A stretch of DNA of 64,000 bases, taken from contig NZ_JACHJP010000008.1 in the NCBI RefSeq assembly GCF_014203715.1, positions 124,001-188,000 on the forward strand. Reading direction: 5' to 3'. The stretch is from Streptosporangium saharense (GTDB lineage Bacteria > Actinomycetota > Actinomycetes > Streptosporangiales > Streptosporangiaceae). Of the stretch, positions 16,036-46,213 are shown one piece after another. Below the pieces are notes generated by a model, which saw only the letters and a list, made by a program, of their open reading frames with translations, was not told the DNA's origin and did not search any database. The position numbers and the translations under genes were made by a program. Within the stretch, counting starts at the first letter, position 1, and each line of letters begins with the position of its first letter.

Positions 16036-16902
16036 ATGCCGCTGCTGCTGTCCACCACGATCGCGGGACTTGCCGCGGGAGCCGCCTACGCGCTCCTCGG
16101 CCTGTCCAACCTGCTCACCTACCGGCTGGCGGGCGTCGCCAACTTCACGCAGACCGCGGTGGGGGCCTTCGGCGCGTTCACCATGGTCGCGCTGAACGAC
16201 GCCGGGGTCCCGCTCCCGGTGGCCGTCGTCACCGGGGTCCTGGTCGGGGCCGCGCTCCACACGGCGGTCGGCGGGATCATGGTGGCCTGGTTCGCCGAGG
16301 GCAGGCAGGTGGTCAAGGCGGCCGTGACGATCATGCTGTTCGCGGCGATCGTGGCGTTCGGCAACCGGGTCTTCGGGGCCTCGACCGTGGGCCGCTTCCC
16401 CGACCCGTTCGCCGGGATCGCCTTCCACCTGGGCGGGGTGAACATCACCTGGACCGCCGTCATCACGACGGTCCTCGCGGTCGGGGCGACCGTCGGGTGC
16501 GTGCTGTTCCTCGGACGCACCCGGCTCGGCCTGAAGCTGCGTGCGCTGTCGGAGCGGCCGACGACCGCGGCCCTGTCCGCGATCCCCGCCGGTGGGCTCG
16601 CGCTGGGGGTGTGGGCCGTCGGCGGGGCGGTGACGACGCTGACGATCATCCTGGTGGCACCGCTGTTCCCCACGGACTACATGTCGCTGTCCTACCTCAT
16701 CACCCAGGCGTTCGCCGCGGCCCTCATCGGCGGGTTCAGGAGCTTCCCGCTGACGCTCGCCGGGGGCTTCGCGCTCGGCGCGCTCGGTGGCCTGGCCAGC
16801 TCGCTGACGGTCGTGGCGCAGTACCGCCCGGCCATCCCGCTGATCGTGATCCTGGTGGTGCTGCTGTGGAGCCAGCGGCGCGCCCGGTGGGAGATCACCT
16901 GA
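16036..16902 (+). CDS. livH: ABC transporter permease, LivH type
   Basis: 288 residues, about eight membrane helices. The N-terminus (LAAGAAYALLGLSNLLTYR) carries the LivH pattern, and the conserved cytoplasmic EAA-like loop is LKLRALSERPTTAALSAIP. It starts one base after the binding-protein stop codon. It pairs with the LivM half of the fusion to form the membrane channel. Confidence 0.9.
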   Translation: MPLLLSTTIAGLAAGAAYALLGLSNLLTYRLAGVANFTQTAVGAFGAFTMVALNDAGVPLPVAVVTGVLVGAALHTAVGGIMVAWFAEGRQVVKAAVTIMLFAAIVAFGNRVFGASTVGRFPDPFAGIAFHLGGVNITWTAVITTVLAVGATVGCVLFLGRTRLGLKLRALSERPTTAALSAIPAGGLALGVWAVGGAVTTLTIILVAPLFPTDYMSLSYLITQAFAAALIGGFRSFPLTLAGGFALGALGGLASSLTVVAQYRPAIPLIVILVVLLWSQRRARWEIT

Positions 16903-16938
16903 TTTTTCCGCTTTTATCCTGATGAACTAGGAAATTTC

Positions 16939-17346
16939 GTGACAACTGAGCAAGAGTCAAAAGCCGAACGCAACCGGGCCATCGTGACCGAGTTCTACGA
17001 CCTGTGCTTCGTGCAGAAACGTTACGCCGAGGCGGCCGACCGGTACTTCGGCGACCGCTACACCCAGCACAACGAGTTCGTCGCCGACGGTATCGAGGGC
17101 TTCAAGAACGAGTTCGTCAACTCCGAGCGGCGCAGGTCCCCCGACTACGTGCAGCGGCCGCTGCGGATCATCGCCGACGAGGAGCTCGTCGCCATCCACG
17201 AGACCATCCACGCAGGTCCCGACGACCGGGGCGTCGTGCTGGTGGACATCTTCCGCCTTGAGGACGGCAAGATCGTCGAACACTGGGACGTCTTCATGCC
17301 GATCCCCGACCCGGCGACGGTCCCTCACGACAACGGCGTTCTCTGA
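16939..17346 (+). CDS. SnoaL-like (NTF2-fold) protein 3
   Basis: 135 residues from GTG 16939. Highly similar to the protein encoded at 11952: IVTEFYDLCFVQKRYAEAAD, then RYFGDRYTQHNEFVADGIEG, VLVDIFRLEDGKIVEHWDV and HDNGVL. Three paralogous NTF2-fold proteins bracketing one transporter suggest a hetero-oligomer or sequential steps on one substrate. It is the last gene of the operon; a strong hairpin follows at 17528. Confidence 0.8.
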   Translation: MTTEQESKAERNRAIVTEFYDLCFVQKRYAEAADRYFGDRYTQHNEFVADGIEGFKNEFVNSERRRSPDYVQRPLRIIADEELVAIHETIHAGPDDRGVVLVDIFRLEDGKIVEHWDVFMPIPDPATVPHDNGVL

Positions 17347-17527
17347 CCCGGCGATCGGAGCCGCCCGCCGTACCGGCGACGGCGTGCTCCGATCCGGGAC
17401 AGGAGACGTCGGCTTGACCGGCGCGGGGGTCTTCATGGGGTTGGCCCCCGCGCCCGGCAGGTGACCGGGCGCCGCCTCTCGCCAACCGCGGGTCGGGAGG
17501 TCCGTACCGACGCGACCGTCACCTCGG

Positions 17528-17556
17528 GATGCCCCGGCCTTGAAGGCCGGGGCATC
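17528..17556 (+). terminator. Strong hairpin downstream of the SnoaL/Liv operon
   Basis: GATGCCCCGGCCTT (17528-17541) and its exact complement (17543-17556) around a single G; in practice a 12-bp G/C stem with a 5-base TTGAA loop. Similar GCCCCGGCC...GGCCGGGGC hairpins occur next to IS200/IS605-type ends in actinomycetes, but no transposase is seen here, so terminator is the better reading. Confidence 0.75.
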
Positions 17557-17912
17557 CGCCGTTTCGAATTCACGAACCCCAGGAGCGTGTTTAGCCGACA
17601 GGTCAAACAGTGGAGACCCCGATGACGGGCCTGAAGACTTGGCGAGGTGCACCCCTGTTGGATTCCTGTGACTTTTCGCCGAGTGGAACGCGCGGGAGCG
17701 CCTGACACCGGTCTCCCGACGGCCCGTCCCGGCCGGTATTCCCCATGTAATCGCCGGGGAATCCGGGCTGGTGGCCGCTCCCGATATGCGGAAGAACAGA
17801 GTTCAGCGGGTGGGGAAAACGCTTTCCCGGCCCTTGGGGCCGCATCCGGAAATGCCGTTTCCCGGAGCGTGGAAATACCGCCACCACTGCTTTTCCGCGA
17901 AGGAGCCGCCCC
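17557..17912 (+). promoter_or_regulatory. NRPS operon leader with repeated GGAAA-TTTCC palindromes
   Basis: No gene seen. Three elements stand out: an imperfect inverted repeat at 17733-17766 (ATTCCCC/GGGGAAT arms inside CCGG ends), GGGAAA-ACGC-TTTCCC at 17813-17828, and GGAAA-TGCCG-TTTCC at 17848-17862. The last motif recurs at 54409 in the divergent region at the far end of the cluster. The NRPS ribosome site AAGGAGCC lies at about 17900. The transcription start cannot be placed with confidence. Confidence 0.45.
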
Positions 17913-39579
<21,667 letters not shown>

Positions 39580-39583
<4 letters not shown>

Positions 39584-40914
39584 ACGCGGACGACCTCTCA
39601 ACCCTGCTCACCGACCTGACCCGGTGCCACGCGGTCCCCGGAGCCCAGCTCGCCGTCCGCTGGCGGGGCCGTACCCTCACCGCCGTGACGGGGGAGCACC
39701 TCCTCGGCTCCGGACGCGCCGTCACATCCCGCTCGGCCTTCCCCATGGGGTCGATCACCAAGCCCTTCACCGCCGTGGTGGCGATGGAGCTGGTCGCCGC
39801 CGGTGACGTCGATCTCGACGTACCGCTGGCCGCCTACCTCCCCGTGTTCGGGGCGGGCCGGGTGGTGACCCTGCGCCAACTGCTCAGCCACACCGCGGGC
39901 CTGGCGGGCAACGTCCGCGAGGAGGGCGCGGGGGAGGGCGACCGGGCGCGCTGGGTCGCCAGGAACTGCCGCGAGGCGGACCTGGCCCATCCGCCGGGCA
40001 CGGTGTTCTCCTACTCCAACGTCGGCTACGTCGTCGTCGGTCTCCTCATCGAGGAGATCACCGGGATGAGCTGGGAGGAGGCCGTCGACGTCTTCGTCCT
40101 CGACCCCCTGGGCATCCCGGCCCGGCTCGACGGCAGGGCAGGGCCGCAGGTGGTGGCCGGCCACGCCGTCAGCGCGACGCGGGGGAAGGTCTTCCCCGTC
40201 GTCGAACAGAACCTCCCCCCGCTTGAGGCGCCGAACGGCGCGCTCGCCCTCAGCGCAGAGGAACTGCTCTCCTTCGCCCGCCTCTTCCTGACCGACGACA
40301 GGACGAAGGGCCCCTTCGGCCCGGAGACGACCAGGCCGATGCTCGGCGACCAGCTCCACGGGATCTCCGCCGGTCCGTTCGGCCTCGCCGACGGCTGGGG
40401 CCTCGGCTGGGCACTGTACGGCGACGGCCGCACGGCCGGTCACGACGGCACGGGCGAGGGAACCTCCTGCCACCTGAGGTTCGACCTCGCCACCGACACC
40501 GTGGTGGCGCTGACGACGAACGCCAACACCGGGCAGGCCATGTGGTCGGCACTGGTCGAACGGCTGCGCGCGGCGGGGATCGTCGTGGGGGAGCACCACC
40601 CGGACCGGGATCTCGGCCCCGAGGTCACGGCTCATTGGGATGTCCTGGGGGCTTTCGTCAACGACGAGGCGGTCTTCGAGATCGGCGTGGACGAGGGACG
40701 GCTCCTGCTGTCGATCGGCGGCAGGCCGTACGGCGCGCTGACCTGCCATGAGGACCTGCGCTTCACGATGCGCGAGCTGGGCGGCGCGTCCCAGACGCAC
40801 ACGGGCAGGTTCCTCCTCGACCCGGCGAAGGAACGCGTCGAATTCCTGCAGATCTCCGGCCGACTGGCCCGGCGACGAGACGGAGTGGACAGTGACCGCG
40901 GTTCTACCGGGTGA
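39580..40914 (+). CDS. PBP/beta-lactamase-type serine hydrolase, probable trans-acting thioesterase
   Basis: 444 residues from GTG 39580, overlapping the NRPS stop (GTGA). The penicillin-binding-protein/class C beta-lactamase motifs are all present: S58-I-T-K61 (PMGSITKPF), Y145-S-N147 and H288-D-G290. There is a C-terminal lipocalin-like extension (residues about 345-440). No signal peptide, so it acts in the cytoplasm. Stand-alone PBP-type thioesterases (SurE in surugamide, MppK in mannopeptimycin) cyclise peptides head-to-tail when the last NRPS module ends in an E domain and lacks a cis thioesterase. This is exactly the situation here. A resistance hydrolase is the alternative. Confidence 0.85.
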
Positions 40915-42202
40915 GGACGAGGGGAACAAACCTCTCTCCCGCAACCGAAACTATTCGATCCTCTGGACAAGTCAGCTCCTCTCCGAGCTGACCATCGAGA
41001 TCGTCGCCGTCGCCGTACCGCTGCTGATCATGGCACGCTCCGGCTCCGCGCTTGAGGTGGGACTTGCCGCCTCCGTGATGGCGGCCGTCCACATGATCTC
41101 GGTGGTCCCCGCGGGCGTGCTGGCCGACCGCAGGGACCGCCGCAAGATCATGCTGGTCTGCCAGGCGGCCAGGGTCGCCGGGCTGGCGAGCCTCGTCGCG
41201 GCACTGGTGATGGACACGTACTTCTTCCCGCACGTCCTGCTGGTCGTCGCCCTCGAAGGCTTCCTCGGCTCGGTGTTCGACCCCGTCGAGCACGCGGCCC
41301 TGCCGACGGTCGTGCCCGAGTCGCAGCTCATGACGGCCGTGGCCCGCAACACGGCACGGCCGTACGTGGCCGCCATGCTCGGCCCCTTCTCCGCCGGTCT
41401 GCTGTTCACCCTGCACCCGGCGGCCCCGTTCGTGACCCAGGCGATCATGCTCGCGCTCTCCTTCGGGGCGCTGATCTTCCTTAGGCTTCCCCGGCTCGCC
41501 GTCCTCCCCGGGGAGCCCGGGGAGTCGGGGGAACCGGAGTCGTTGGAAGAGCCGGAGTCGTTGGAGGAGCCGCGGGCGCGTGGGGCGCGTGCCGACACCG
41601 TCGAGGGGATCCGCTGGGTCATGGGACACGGTGTGATCCGGATGACCCTGGTCTGGATCACGCTCACCAACCTCGTCTTCAGCGCGCTGGTCATCGTCGT
41701 CCTGGTCAGGTCGGGGGAGGAGAACGTCCCCAGCCACGAGATCGGCCTGATGATGACCTGCTTCGGGATCGGCGGCCTGCTCGGCGCCGCGGTCGCGGCC
41801 CGGCTGACCGCCGCGCTGCGCCCGTCCGTGCTCGTCGTCGGTTTCTCCCTGGTCGTGACCGCCGTGACCGGGGGCATGGCGTACGTCCCCGGCGGGCTGC
41901 CGCTGGGACTGCTCTTCGGCCTCGCCGCCTTCCTCGCGCCCGCCGCGAACACCACGGTGCTGACGTACCAGATGCTGGCCGCCCCGGAGGGGATGCGCGG
42001 CCGGTTGAGCGGGATCAGCGGTCTCAGCTCGGGCATCGCCGGGGTGATCGGCCCGGCCTTGGGCAGCGTCGTGGTCGCCCTCACCGATGGGCCTGTCACG
42101 TTCCTGGTGTGCGCCGGGGGCTTCGCCCTGGTCGCGCTCATCACGGTGCTGAGCCCCTCTCTGCGCCGCTTCCCCTCCCTGGACACGGTCCACTCCTCCT
42201 GA
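40892..42202 (+). CDS. MFS transporter, probable peptide exporter
   Basis: 436 residues from GTG 40892, preceded by GGAG and overlapping the hydrolase gene by 23 bases. MFS motif A is ADRRDRRKI after helix 2; ten to twelve helices, enterobactin-exporter (MFS_3) type. The central cytoplasmic loop carries a low-complexity acidic repeat (GEPESLEEPESLEEP). As the fourth coupled gene of the NRPS operon it most likely exports the peptide and gives self-protection. A hairpin terminator at 42369 closes the operon. Confidence 0.85.
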   Translation: MTAVLPGEDEGNKPLSRNRNYSILWTSQLLSELTIEIVAVAVPLLIMARSGSALEVGLAASVMAAVHMISVVPAGVLADRRDRRKIMLVCQAARVAGLASLVAALVMDTYFFPHVLLVVALEGFLGSVFDPVEHAALPTVVPESQLMTAVARNTARPYVAAMLGPFSAGLLFTLHPAAPFVTQAIMLALSFGALIFLRLPRLAVLPGEPGESGEPESLEEPESLEEPRARGARADTVEGIRWVMGHGVIRMTLVWITLTNLVFSALVIVVLVRSGEENVPSHEIGLMMTCFGIGGLLGAAVAARLTAALRPSVLVVGFSLVVTAVTGGMAYVPGGLPLGLLFGLAAFLAPAANTTVLTYQMLAAPEGMRGRLSGISGLSSGIAGVIGPALGSVVVALTDGPVTFLVCAGGFALVALITVLSPSLRRFPSLDTVHSS

Positions 42203-42365
42203 GCCCTCCGGGAGGCCGCGGAACTCCGGAGGTGAGCCCTGGAGATCCGCGGAACCCCGGAGGCCGAAGCCTGTGAAGCCCTGTGCCCCTGACCTCCTGG
42301 AGCCCTGGAGATCGTGGAGTTCCGGAGGCTGATGAGGGGTCTTGGAGCCCTGAAGGCTGGGAAGT
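42203..42365. repeat. Degenerate repeat cluster after the NRPS operon
   Basis: Four diverged copies of GAGCCCTGGAGATC...GGA..CCGGAGGC begin near 42203, 42234, 42299 and 42344. The spacing is irregular. No gene seen. They may be decayed tandem duplications comparable to the repeats at 10461. Confidence 0.4.
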
Positions 42366-42368
42366 CCC

Positions 42369-42404
42369 GGAGGCCGTGGGGCCAGGCAGGACCCCACGGC
42401 CTCC
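42369..42404 (+). terminator. Terminator of the NRPS operon
   Basis: Perfect 13-bp arms GGAGGCCGTGGGG (42369-42381) and CCCCACGGCCTCC (42392-42404) with a 10-base loop, followed by TTCC. Confidence 0.7.
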
Positions 42405-42414
42405 TTCCGTCGAG

Positions 42415-42465
42415 GGAGCGGAGCCGTGGCGGAGGCACGGGGAGAGCCCCGCCCGGCTCCGCTCC
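42415..42465 (-). terminator. Second hairpin, facing the convergent operon
   Basis: 12-bp perfect arms GGAGCGGAGCCG (42415-42426) and CGGCTCCGCTCC (42454-42465) around a G/C-rich loop. It lies 83 bases beyond the end of the leftward operon and probably stops it. Confidence 0.55.
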
Positions 42466-42547
42466 CCTTCCCCCGCCATGGCCACCGCGTCGCTGTGGGA
42501 GATGTGACACGGTCTGGCCTGGCGGGGGTTCGACGGGCGCTCCACGG

Positions 42548-42742
42548 TCAGTCCGTGCTTCCGTGGGCGTTTCCACAGGGGGTCTTGTGGGCGTCGTCTC
42601 CTCGGTGGGCGAAGAAGGACGCGATCGACTGCAGGATCTCGTTGGCCTCGCGAAGCTCCTCCACCTCGCGTTCGAGCCGGTCTATCCGTCGGCCGAGGTT
42701 ACCGGTGGCGTTCTTGCCGTTCTCGGACTGTTCCAATGACAC
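42548..42742 (-). CDS. Small coiled-coil protein resembling the C-terminus of IS3-family OrfA
   Basis: 64 residues from GTG 42742 with GAGGAGAA upstream. Residues 18-48 (RIDRLEREVEELREANEILQ, then SIASFFAHR) match the leucine-zipper and ANEIL-K-x-A-S-x-F-F-A signature that ends IS3-family transposase subunit OrfA. The HTH half and OrfB are absent and no IS ends were seen. It has its own ribosome site and lies 48 bases after the ABC permease gene on the same strand. It may be a domesticated zipper rather than junk, perhaps binding or inhibiting another protein; this is inference. Confidence 0.6.
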   Translation of the reverse strand: MSLEQSENGKNATGNLGRRIDRLEREVEELREANEILQSIASFFAHRGDDAHKTPCGNAHGSTD

Positions 42743-42790
42743 GTTTTCTCCTCAGAACGAACGATCACTGTGAACCGGAGGCGGCGGTGC

Positions 42791-44380
42791 TCAGACCCGG
42801 ACGTCGCGTCTGGCCAGCCCCACCAGGAAGACCGCACCGAGCAGGGCTGCGGCCAGGACCGCGACGAGGACGAAGGACGGACCGTCCTCCCGCAGCCCCA
42901 TGTAGTCAAGGAGGGAGACGCCGTTGACGGCGACGTACCAGAGCACCAGGTAGACGATCTGGAAGAGCCGGTGCGTACGGCTGAGCACACCGAGCGCGAG
43001 GGCGAGTGAGGGGACGAACAGGACGGCGGCCACCCAGGTGCCCACGGCGGCCGTGCCCGAGGTGATGACCGCCGAGACCAGCGGCGCCGCCCCGACCAGG
43101 GCCGTGAGGACGACCCCGGCCGCCCATTCGGCCAGGAGCCTGCGTCCCGTCGCCGGGTAGGCGGCCATCAGCGTCTCCACACCGTGCTCGTGCCGCTGGG
43201 TGCCCAGCCGGGACCAGATCAGGATCGGCCAGATCCAGGCCACGGAGATCGCCGAGGCCGCCGTGAGGCCCGCGCCGGAGAAGGAGGTGAGCACCAGGAC
43301 GGCGAGGGAGATCGCCAGTGCGCCCAGCCACCACCACCGGGGAACCCCCCGTAAGAGGATCCGCACCTCTCCCGCCACCAGCCGTGCGCTGGCCCCCGTC
43401 GTCCTGACCTCGGTTCTCGGCAGGCCCATGAGGGTGCGCGGCCTGGCGAGACCGGGCGGCGGCGCGAACACGTCGGCCGCCGGGGGGACGTCCGAGGGGG
43501 CGGAGACCTTGGCGACACCCCTGGCGGGGTCGAAACGGCCGAACCAGAGGGCGGGCAGCAGGGCCATGAGCACCGCGACCACGACCAGGACGAGCCGGCC
43601 GAGCACGAAGTCGGCGGTGAGGTCGAACCCGCTCCACTCGAAGGTCTTCAGCGGACGGTCGAGGTAGGTCAGGCCGAGACTGAACTCCTGGCCGTCGCTC
43701 TCGATCCCCTGGGCGGCCATGTCCGCGCGCATCGTCATGACGACCGCGTGCACCCCCATCCCCCCGAAGGGGGCCTGCGGTGCCTGCCCGACGAGCACGA
43801 TCGCCAGCCAGACGAAGAACCAGGTGATGTTTCCCAGCCCCCCGCGCAGCAGCGGCACCGTCTCGAAGATCAGCGCCGCGGCGGCGGTGAGCATCACCAT
43901 GGGCAGGGCGATCAGCACGAACGGTGTCACCAGCGCGATCGGATCGACGGCCGTCGACTCGCCCCTGGCGAGCTGGACGACCAGCGCCGTGACGATGAGC
44001 ACGCCCAGCATCGAGGCCAGGACGAGGACGCTGCCGAGGAACTTGCCGGCGAAGTAGACGACGGTGCGCATCGGGGTGACGGCCAGCAACTCCCCGACGC
44101 CGAGGTCCTGGTCGCGGCCGACGGAGTCGCGCACGACGTAGAAACCGCCGAGCGTGAGCCAGAGCGCACCGGCCAGCGCGGTCGCCATGCCGATGTAGGC
44201 GCTGTCGTAGACGCCCCGGTAGCTGCCGATGTTCATGATGACCCACTGGGTCTCTCTGGCCGGTGTGGCCAGGTATCCCAGGCCGACCGCAGACAGCAGG
44301 ATCACCGCGTAGACCGGGCGCCTGATCCGCTCCTTGAAGTCACCGGCCACGAGCCCGGTGAGCGTGTGCGCCGTCATCAC
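42791..44380 (-). CDS. ABC transporter permease, two membrane blocks
   Basis: 529 residues with about twelve hydrophobic segments in two blocks (20-270 and 330-525) joined by a Pro-rich cytoplasmic linker. The segment WLTLGGFYVVRDSVGRDQDL, followed by GVGELLAVTP, is typical of ABC-2 type permeases of export systems. The ATG overlaps the stop of the ATPase gene (ATGATGA), so the two are coupled. Together with the ATPase it likely exports the peptide or protects against it. Confidence 0.85.
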   Translation of the reverse strand: MMTAHTLTGLVAGDFKERIRRPVYAVILLSAVGLGYLATPARETQWVIMNIGSYRGVYDSAYIGMATALAGALWLTLGGFYVVRDSVGRDQDLGVGELLAVTPMRTVVYFAGKFLGSVLVLASMLGVLIVTALVVQLARGESTAVDPIALVTPFVLIALPMVMLTAAAALIFETVPLLRGGLGNITWFFVWLAIVLVGQAPQAPFGGMGVHAVVMTMRADMAAQGIESDGQEFSLGLTYLDRPLKTFEWSGFDLTADFVLGRLVLVVVAVLMALLPALWFGRFDPARGVAKVSAPSDVPPAADVFAPPPGLARPRTLMGLPRTEVRTTGASARLVAGEVRILLRGVPRWWWLGALAISLAVLVLTSFSGAGLTAASAISVAWIWPILIWSRLGTQRHEHGVETLMAAYPATGRRLLAEWAAGVVLTALVGAAPLVSAVITSGTAAVGTWVAAVLFVPSLALALGVLSRTHRLFQIVYLVLWYVAVNGVSLLDYMGLREDGPSFVLVAVLAAALLGAVFLVGLARRDVRV

Positions 44381-45276
44381 ACGACCGCCCGGTCCCCGGC
44401 CCCGGCCTGCCGTCCCCGCGCGTTGATGATGGCGAGGTAGGCGTCCTCAAGGTCGGGTGTCACCACCACCGCCTCGGCGTAGGGCTGGACGGGGGACAAC
44501 AACCGCATCCGGACACCGGCGCTCGTGCGCACCATGCGGTTGACCACGTGTCGCGCCTGGATCTGGGCCACGGCCGCCGAATCGGCGACGACCTCCCACA
44601 CGTGCCCCTCGACCTCGCGCAGGAGCTCCTCCGGCGTGCCGCGCCTGCGGAGCCGCCCGGCCGCGATCACCGCGATGTCGGAGGCGACCGACTCGATGTC
44701 GGAGACGATGTGCGTGGAGAGCATGACCACCCGGTCGGCGGCCAGGTCGCTGAGGAGGTTGCGGAAACGCACACGCTCCTCGGGGTCGAGCCCCGCGGTC
44801 GGCTCGTCCACGATGATCACCTGAGGGTCGGTGAGGAGGGCCTGGGCGATGCCCACCCGCCTGAGCATGCCTCCCGAGTATTTTCCGAGGGGGCGTCTGG
44901 CGGCCTCGGTCAGGTTGACCAGTTCGAGCAGTTCGTCGATCCGCGCCCGCGCGGAACGGGCCGAGACCCCCTTCGCCGCCGCGAGGTAGGAGAGGAACTC
45001 CCGCGCGGTCAGGTTGGGGTAGACGCCGAAGTCCTGCGGGAGGTATCCAAGAACCCGGCGGAGGGTGTCCGGCTTGGCCAGGACGTCCTCCCCGTTGAAC
45101 GTGACACTCCCGCTGGTCGGCCGGGTGACCGTCGCGGCGATGCGCATCAGTGACGACTTGCCCGCGCCGTTCGGGCCGAGCAGCCCCAGGATGCCGGTTC
45201 CCAGGCGCATCGTCAGGTTGTCCACGGCGTGCTTGCCGCCCCTGTAGACCTTGGTGACGTCCACGATTTCGAGCAT
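44377..45276 (-). CDS. ABC transporter ATP-binding protein, export type
   Basis: 299 residues from ATG 45276 (GGAGCC upstream; the frame is open further but without a site). Walker A LLGPNGAGKSSLMRIAATV, Q-loop GYLPQDFGVYPNL, signature YSGGMLRRVGIAQALL, Walker B QVIIVDEPTAGLDPEER, H-loop LSTHIVSDIE. The DrrA/bacitracin-exporter type C-terminal region (VEGHVWEVVADS) is present. The pairing with a two-component system in the same gene block is the usual self-immunity arrangement of peptide antibiotic clusters. Confidence 0.9.
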   Translation of the reverse strand: MLEIVDVTKVYRGGKHAVDNLTMRLGTGILGLLGPNGAGKSSLMRIAATVTRPTSGSVTFNGEDVLAKPDTLRRVLGYLPQDFGVYPNLTAREFLSYLAAAKGVSARSARARIDELLELVNLTEAARRPLGKYSGGMLRRVGIAQALLTDPQVIIVDEPTAGLDPEERVRFRNLLSDLAADRVVMLSTHIVSDIESVASDIAVIAAGRLRRRGTPEELLREVEGHVWEVVADSAAVAQIQARHVVNRMVRTSAGVRMRLLSPVQPYAEAVVVTPDLEDAYLAIINARGRQAGAGDRAVV

Positions 45277-45286
45277 CGAACGGCTC

Positions 45287-46033
45287 CTATCCCGCTTTCC
45301 TGAGGTTGACGCCGTCTGCGGCCCGCACGACGACGGAGCGGTCACTCGCGGGGTCGCTGGAGAGGTTCTCCGCGTTCCGCACCCCGTCGAGGCGGTAGGT
45401 CTCCGGACCCTCCGGTAGGACGATCGTGGCGACCTCCGACGCGTGGACCTCGACCCTGCGCGGGGCGGCGGTGAAGGTCAGGTTGACGTTGCCGTCTCCG
45501 GTCGTGGTGGCCTCGACGTCGGAGGAGGTGGCGCCGGTGACCTTGAGATGCCCCCCGCTGACGCGCAGCCGCAGCCTGCCCGCCGGGTCGGCGACGTTCA
45601 GGGAGCTGTCCTTCAGCGTCGCGGTCGTGTCTCCGCCCAGCCCCCTGAGCCGCACCGGCGTGCCGGAGCCCGTGACGGTGAGCGCGACGCCCTTGGGGAC
45701 CCGCACGGTGTGCTCGCTGTCGCAGGAGACGACGATGCCCGAGCACTCGACGTGCAGGTTCAGCGTGCTGCCCTCCAACGACCACGTGGCGTTGCCATCG
45801 TTGGTCGCGGCGCCCCCGAGGGAGCGCTCGACGTGGACGGTGTTGGCCGCGGAGTCGCTCACGACGGTGAGGCTGGTATCCTGGACGTCGATGGTCAGCG
45901 CACTTCCCGAGAAGGAGAAGTCGCGTTTTTCCTGGTTCGATGCGCCGTCGCTCGCTCTGCAGCCGGTCAGGCACGCCAGAACCGCGATGACTCCCGCTGC
46001 CGCGGTACATGTTCTGATCATGGGCGATGCCAT
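45287..46033 (-). CDS. DUF4097-like beta-helical lipoprotein
   Basis: 248 residues from ATG 46033 with GGAGGATCCA directly upstream. Lipobox LTGC gives a lipid-anchored Cys near residue 25. The rest is a Thr/Ser/Val-rich series of short strands (DTTATLKDSSLNVADPAG, LRLRVSGGHLKVTGATSSDV) typical of adhesin/DUF4097 beta-helices. Two Cys (VECSGIVVSCDSEH) may form a disulfide. It lies 10 bases upstream of the ABC ATPase gene in the same direction, suggesting an accessory of the exporter, perhaps a surface sensor or decoy for the peptide. Confidence 0.7.
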   Translation of the reverse strand: MASPMIRTCTAAAGVIAVLACLTGCRASDGASNQEKRDFSFSGSALTIDVQDTSLTVVSDSAANTVHVERSLGGAATNDGNATWSLEGSTLNLHVECSGIVVSCDSEHTVRVPKGVALTVTGSGTPVRLRGLGGDTTATLKDSSLNVADPAGRLRLRVSGGHLKVTGATSSDVEATTTGDGNVNLTFTAAPRRVEVHASEVATIVLPEGPETYRLDGVRNAENLSSDPASDRSVVVRAADGVNLRKAG

Positions 46034-46213
46034 TGGATCCTCCGGGAGGCCGATTCCGTCCCTCCAAGGGTCCGTTCTCCGGGGGGTCCGCCACATCTAC
46101 CGTTTGGCAGATATCCGCGCCCCGGCTCCGGCTTCCGGTACGGCCCCGCCCCGGCATGAAGCGGCCCCGCTCCGGCCCTGAAGCGGATCCCGCAGGAAGT
46201 CAGCCGGGAGCGT

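Noticed and set aside
17528..17556. Hairpin as a right end of an IS200/IS605-type element
   Set aside because: No tnpA or tnpB gene or remnant lies nearby; it sits where an operon terminator is expected.
17557..17580. tRNA-like TTTCGAATTC motif after the terminator
   Set aside because: Flanking bases do not form T-arm, acceptor or anticodon stems; there is no tRNA fold.
40400..40914. C-terminal region of the PBP-type hydrolase as a separate gene
   Set aside because: No start codon with a ribosome site; the frame is continuous and this family often carries a C-terminal lipocalin-like domain.
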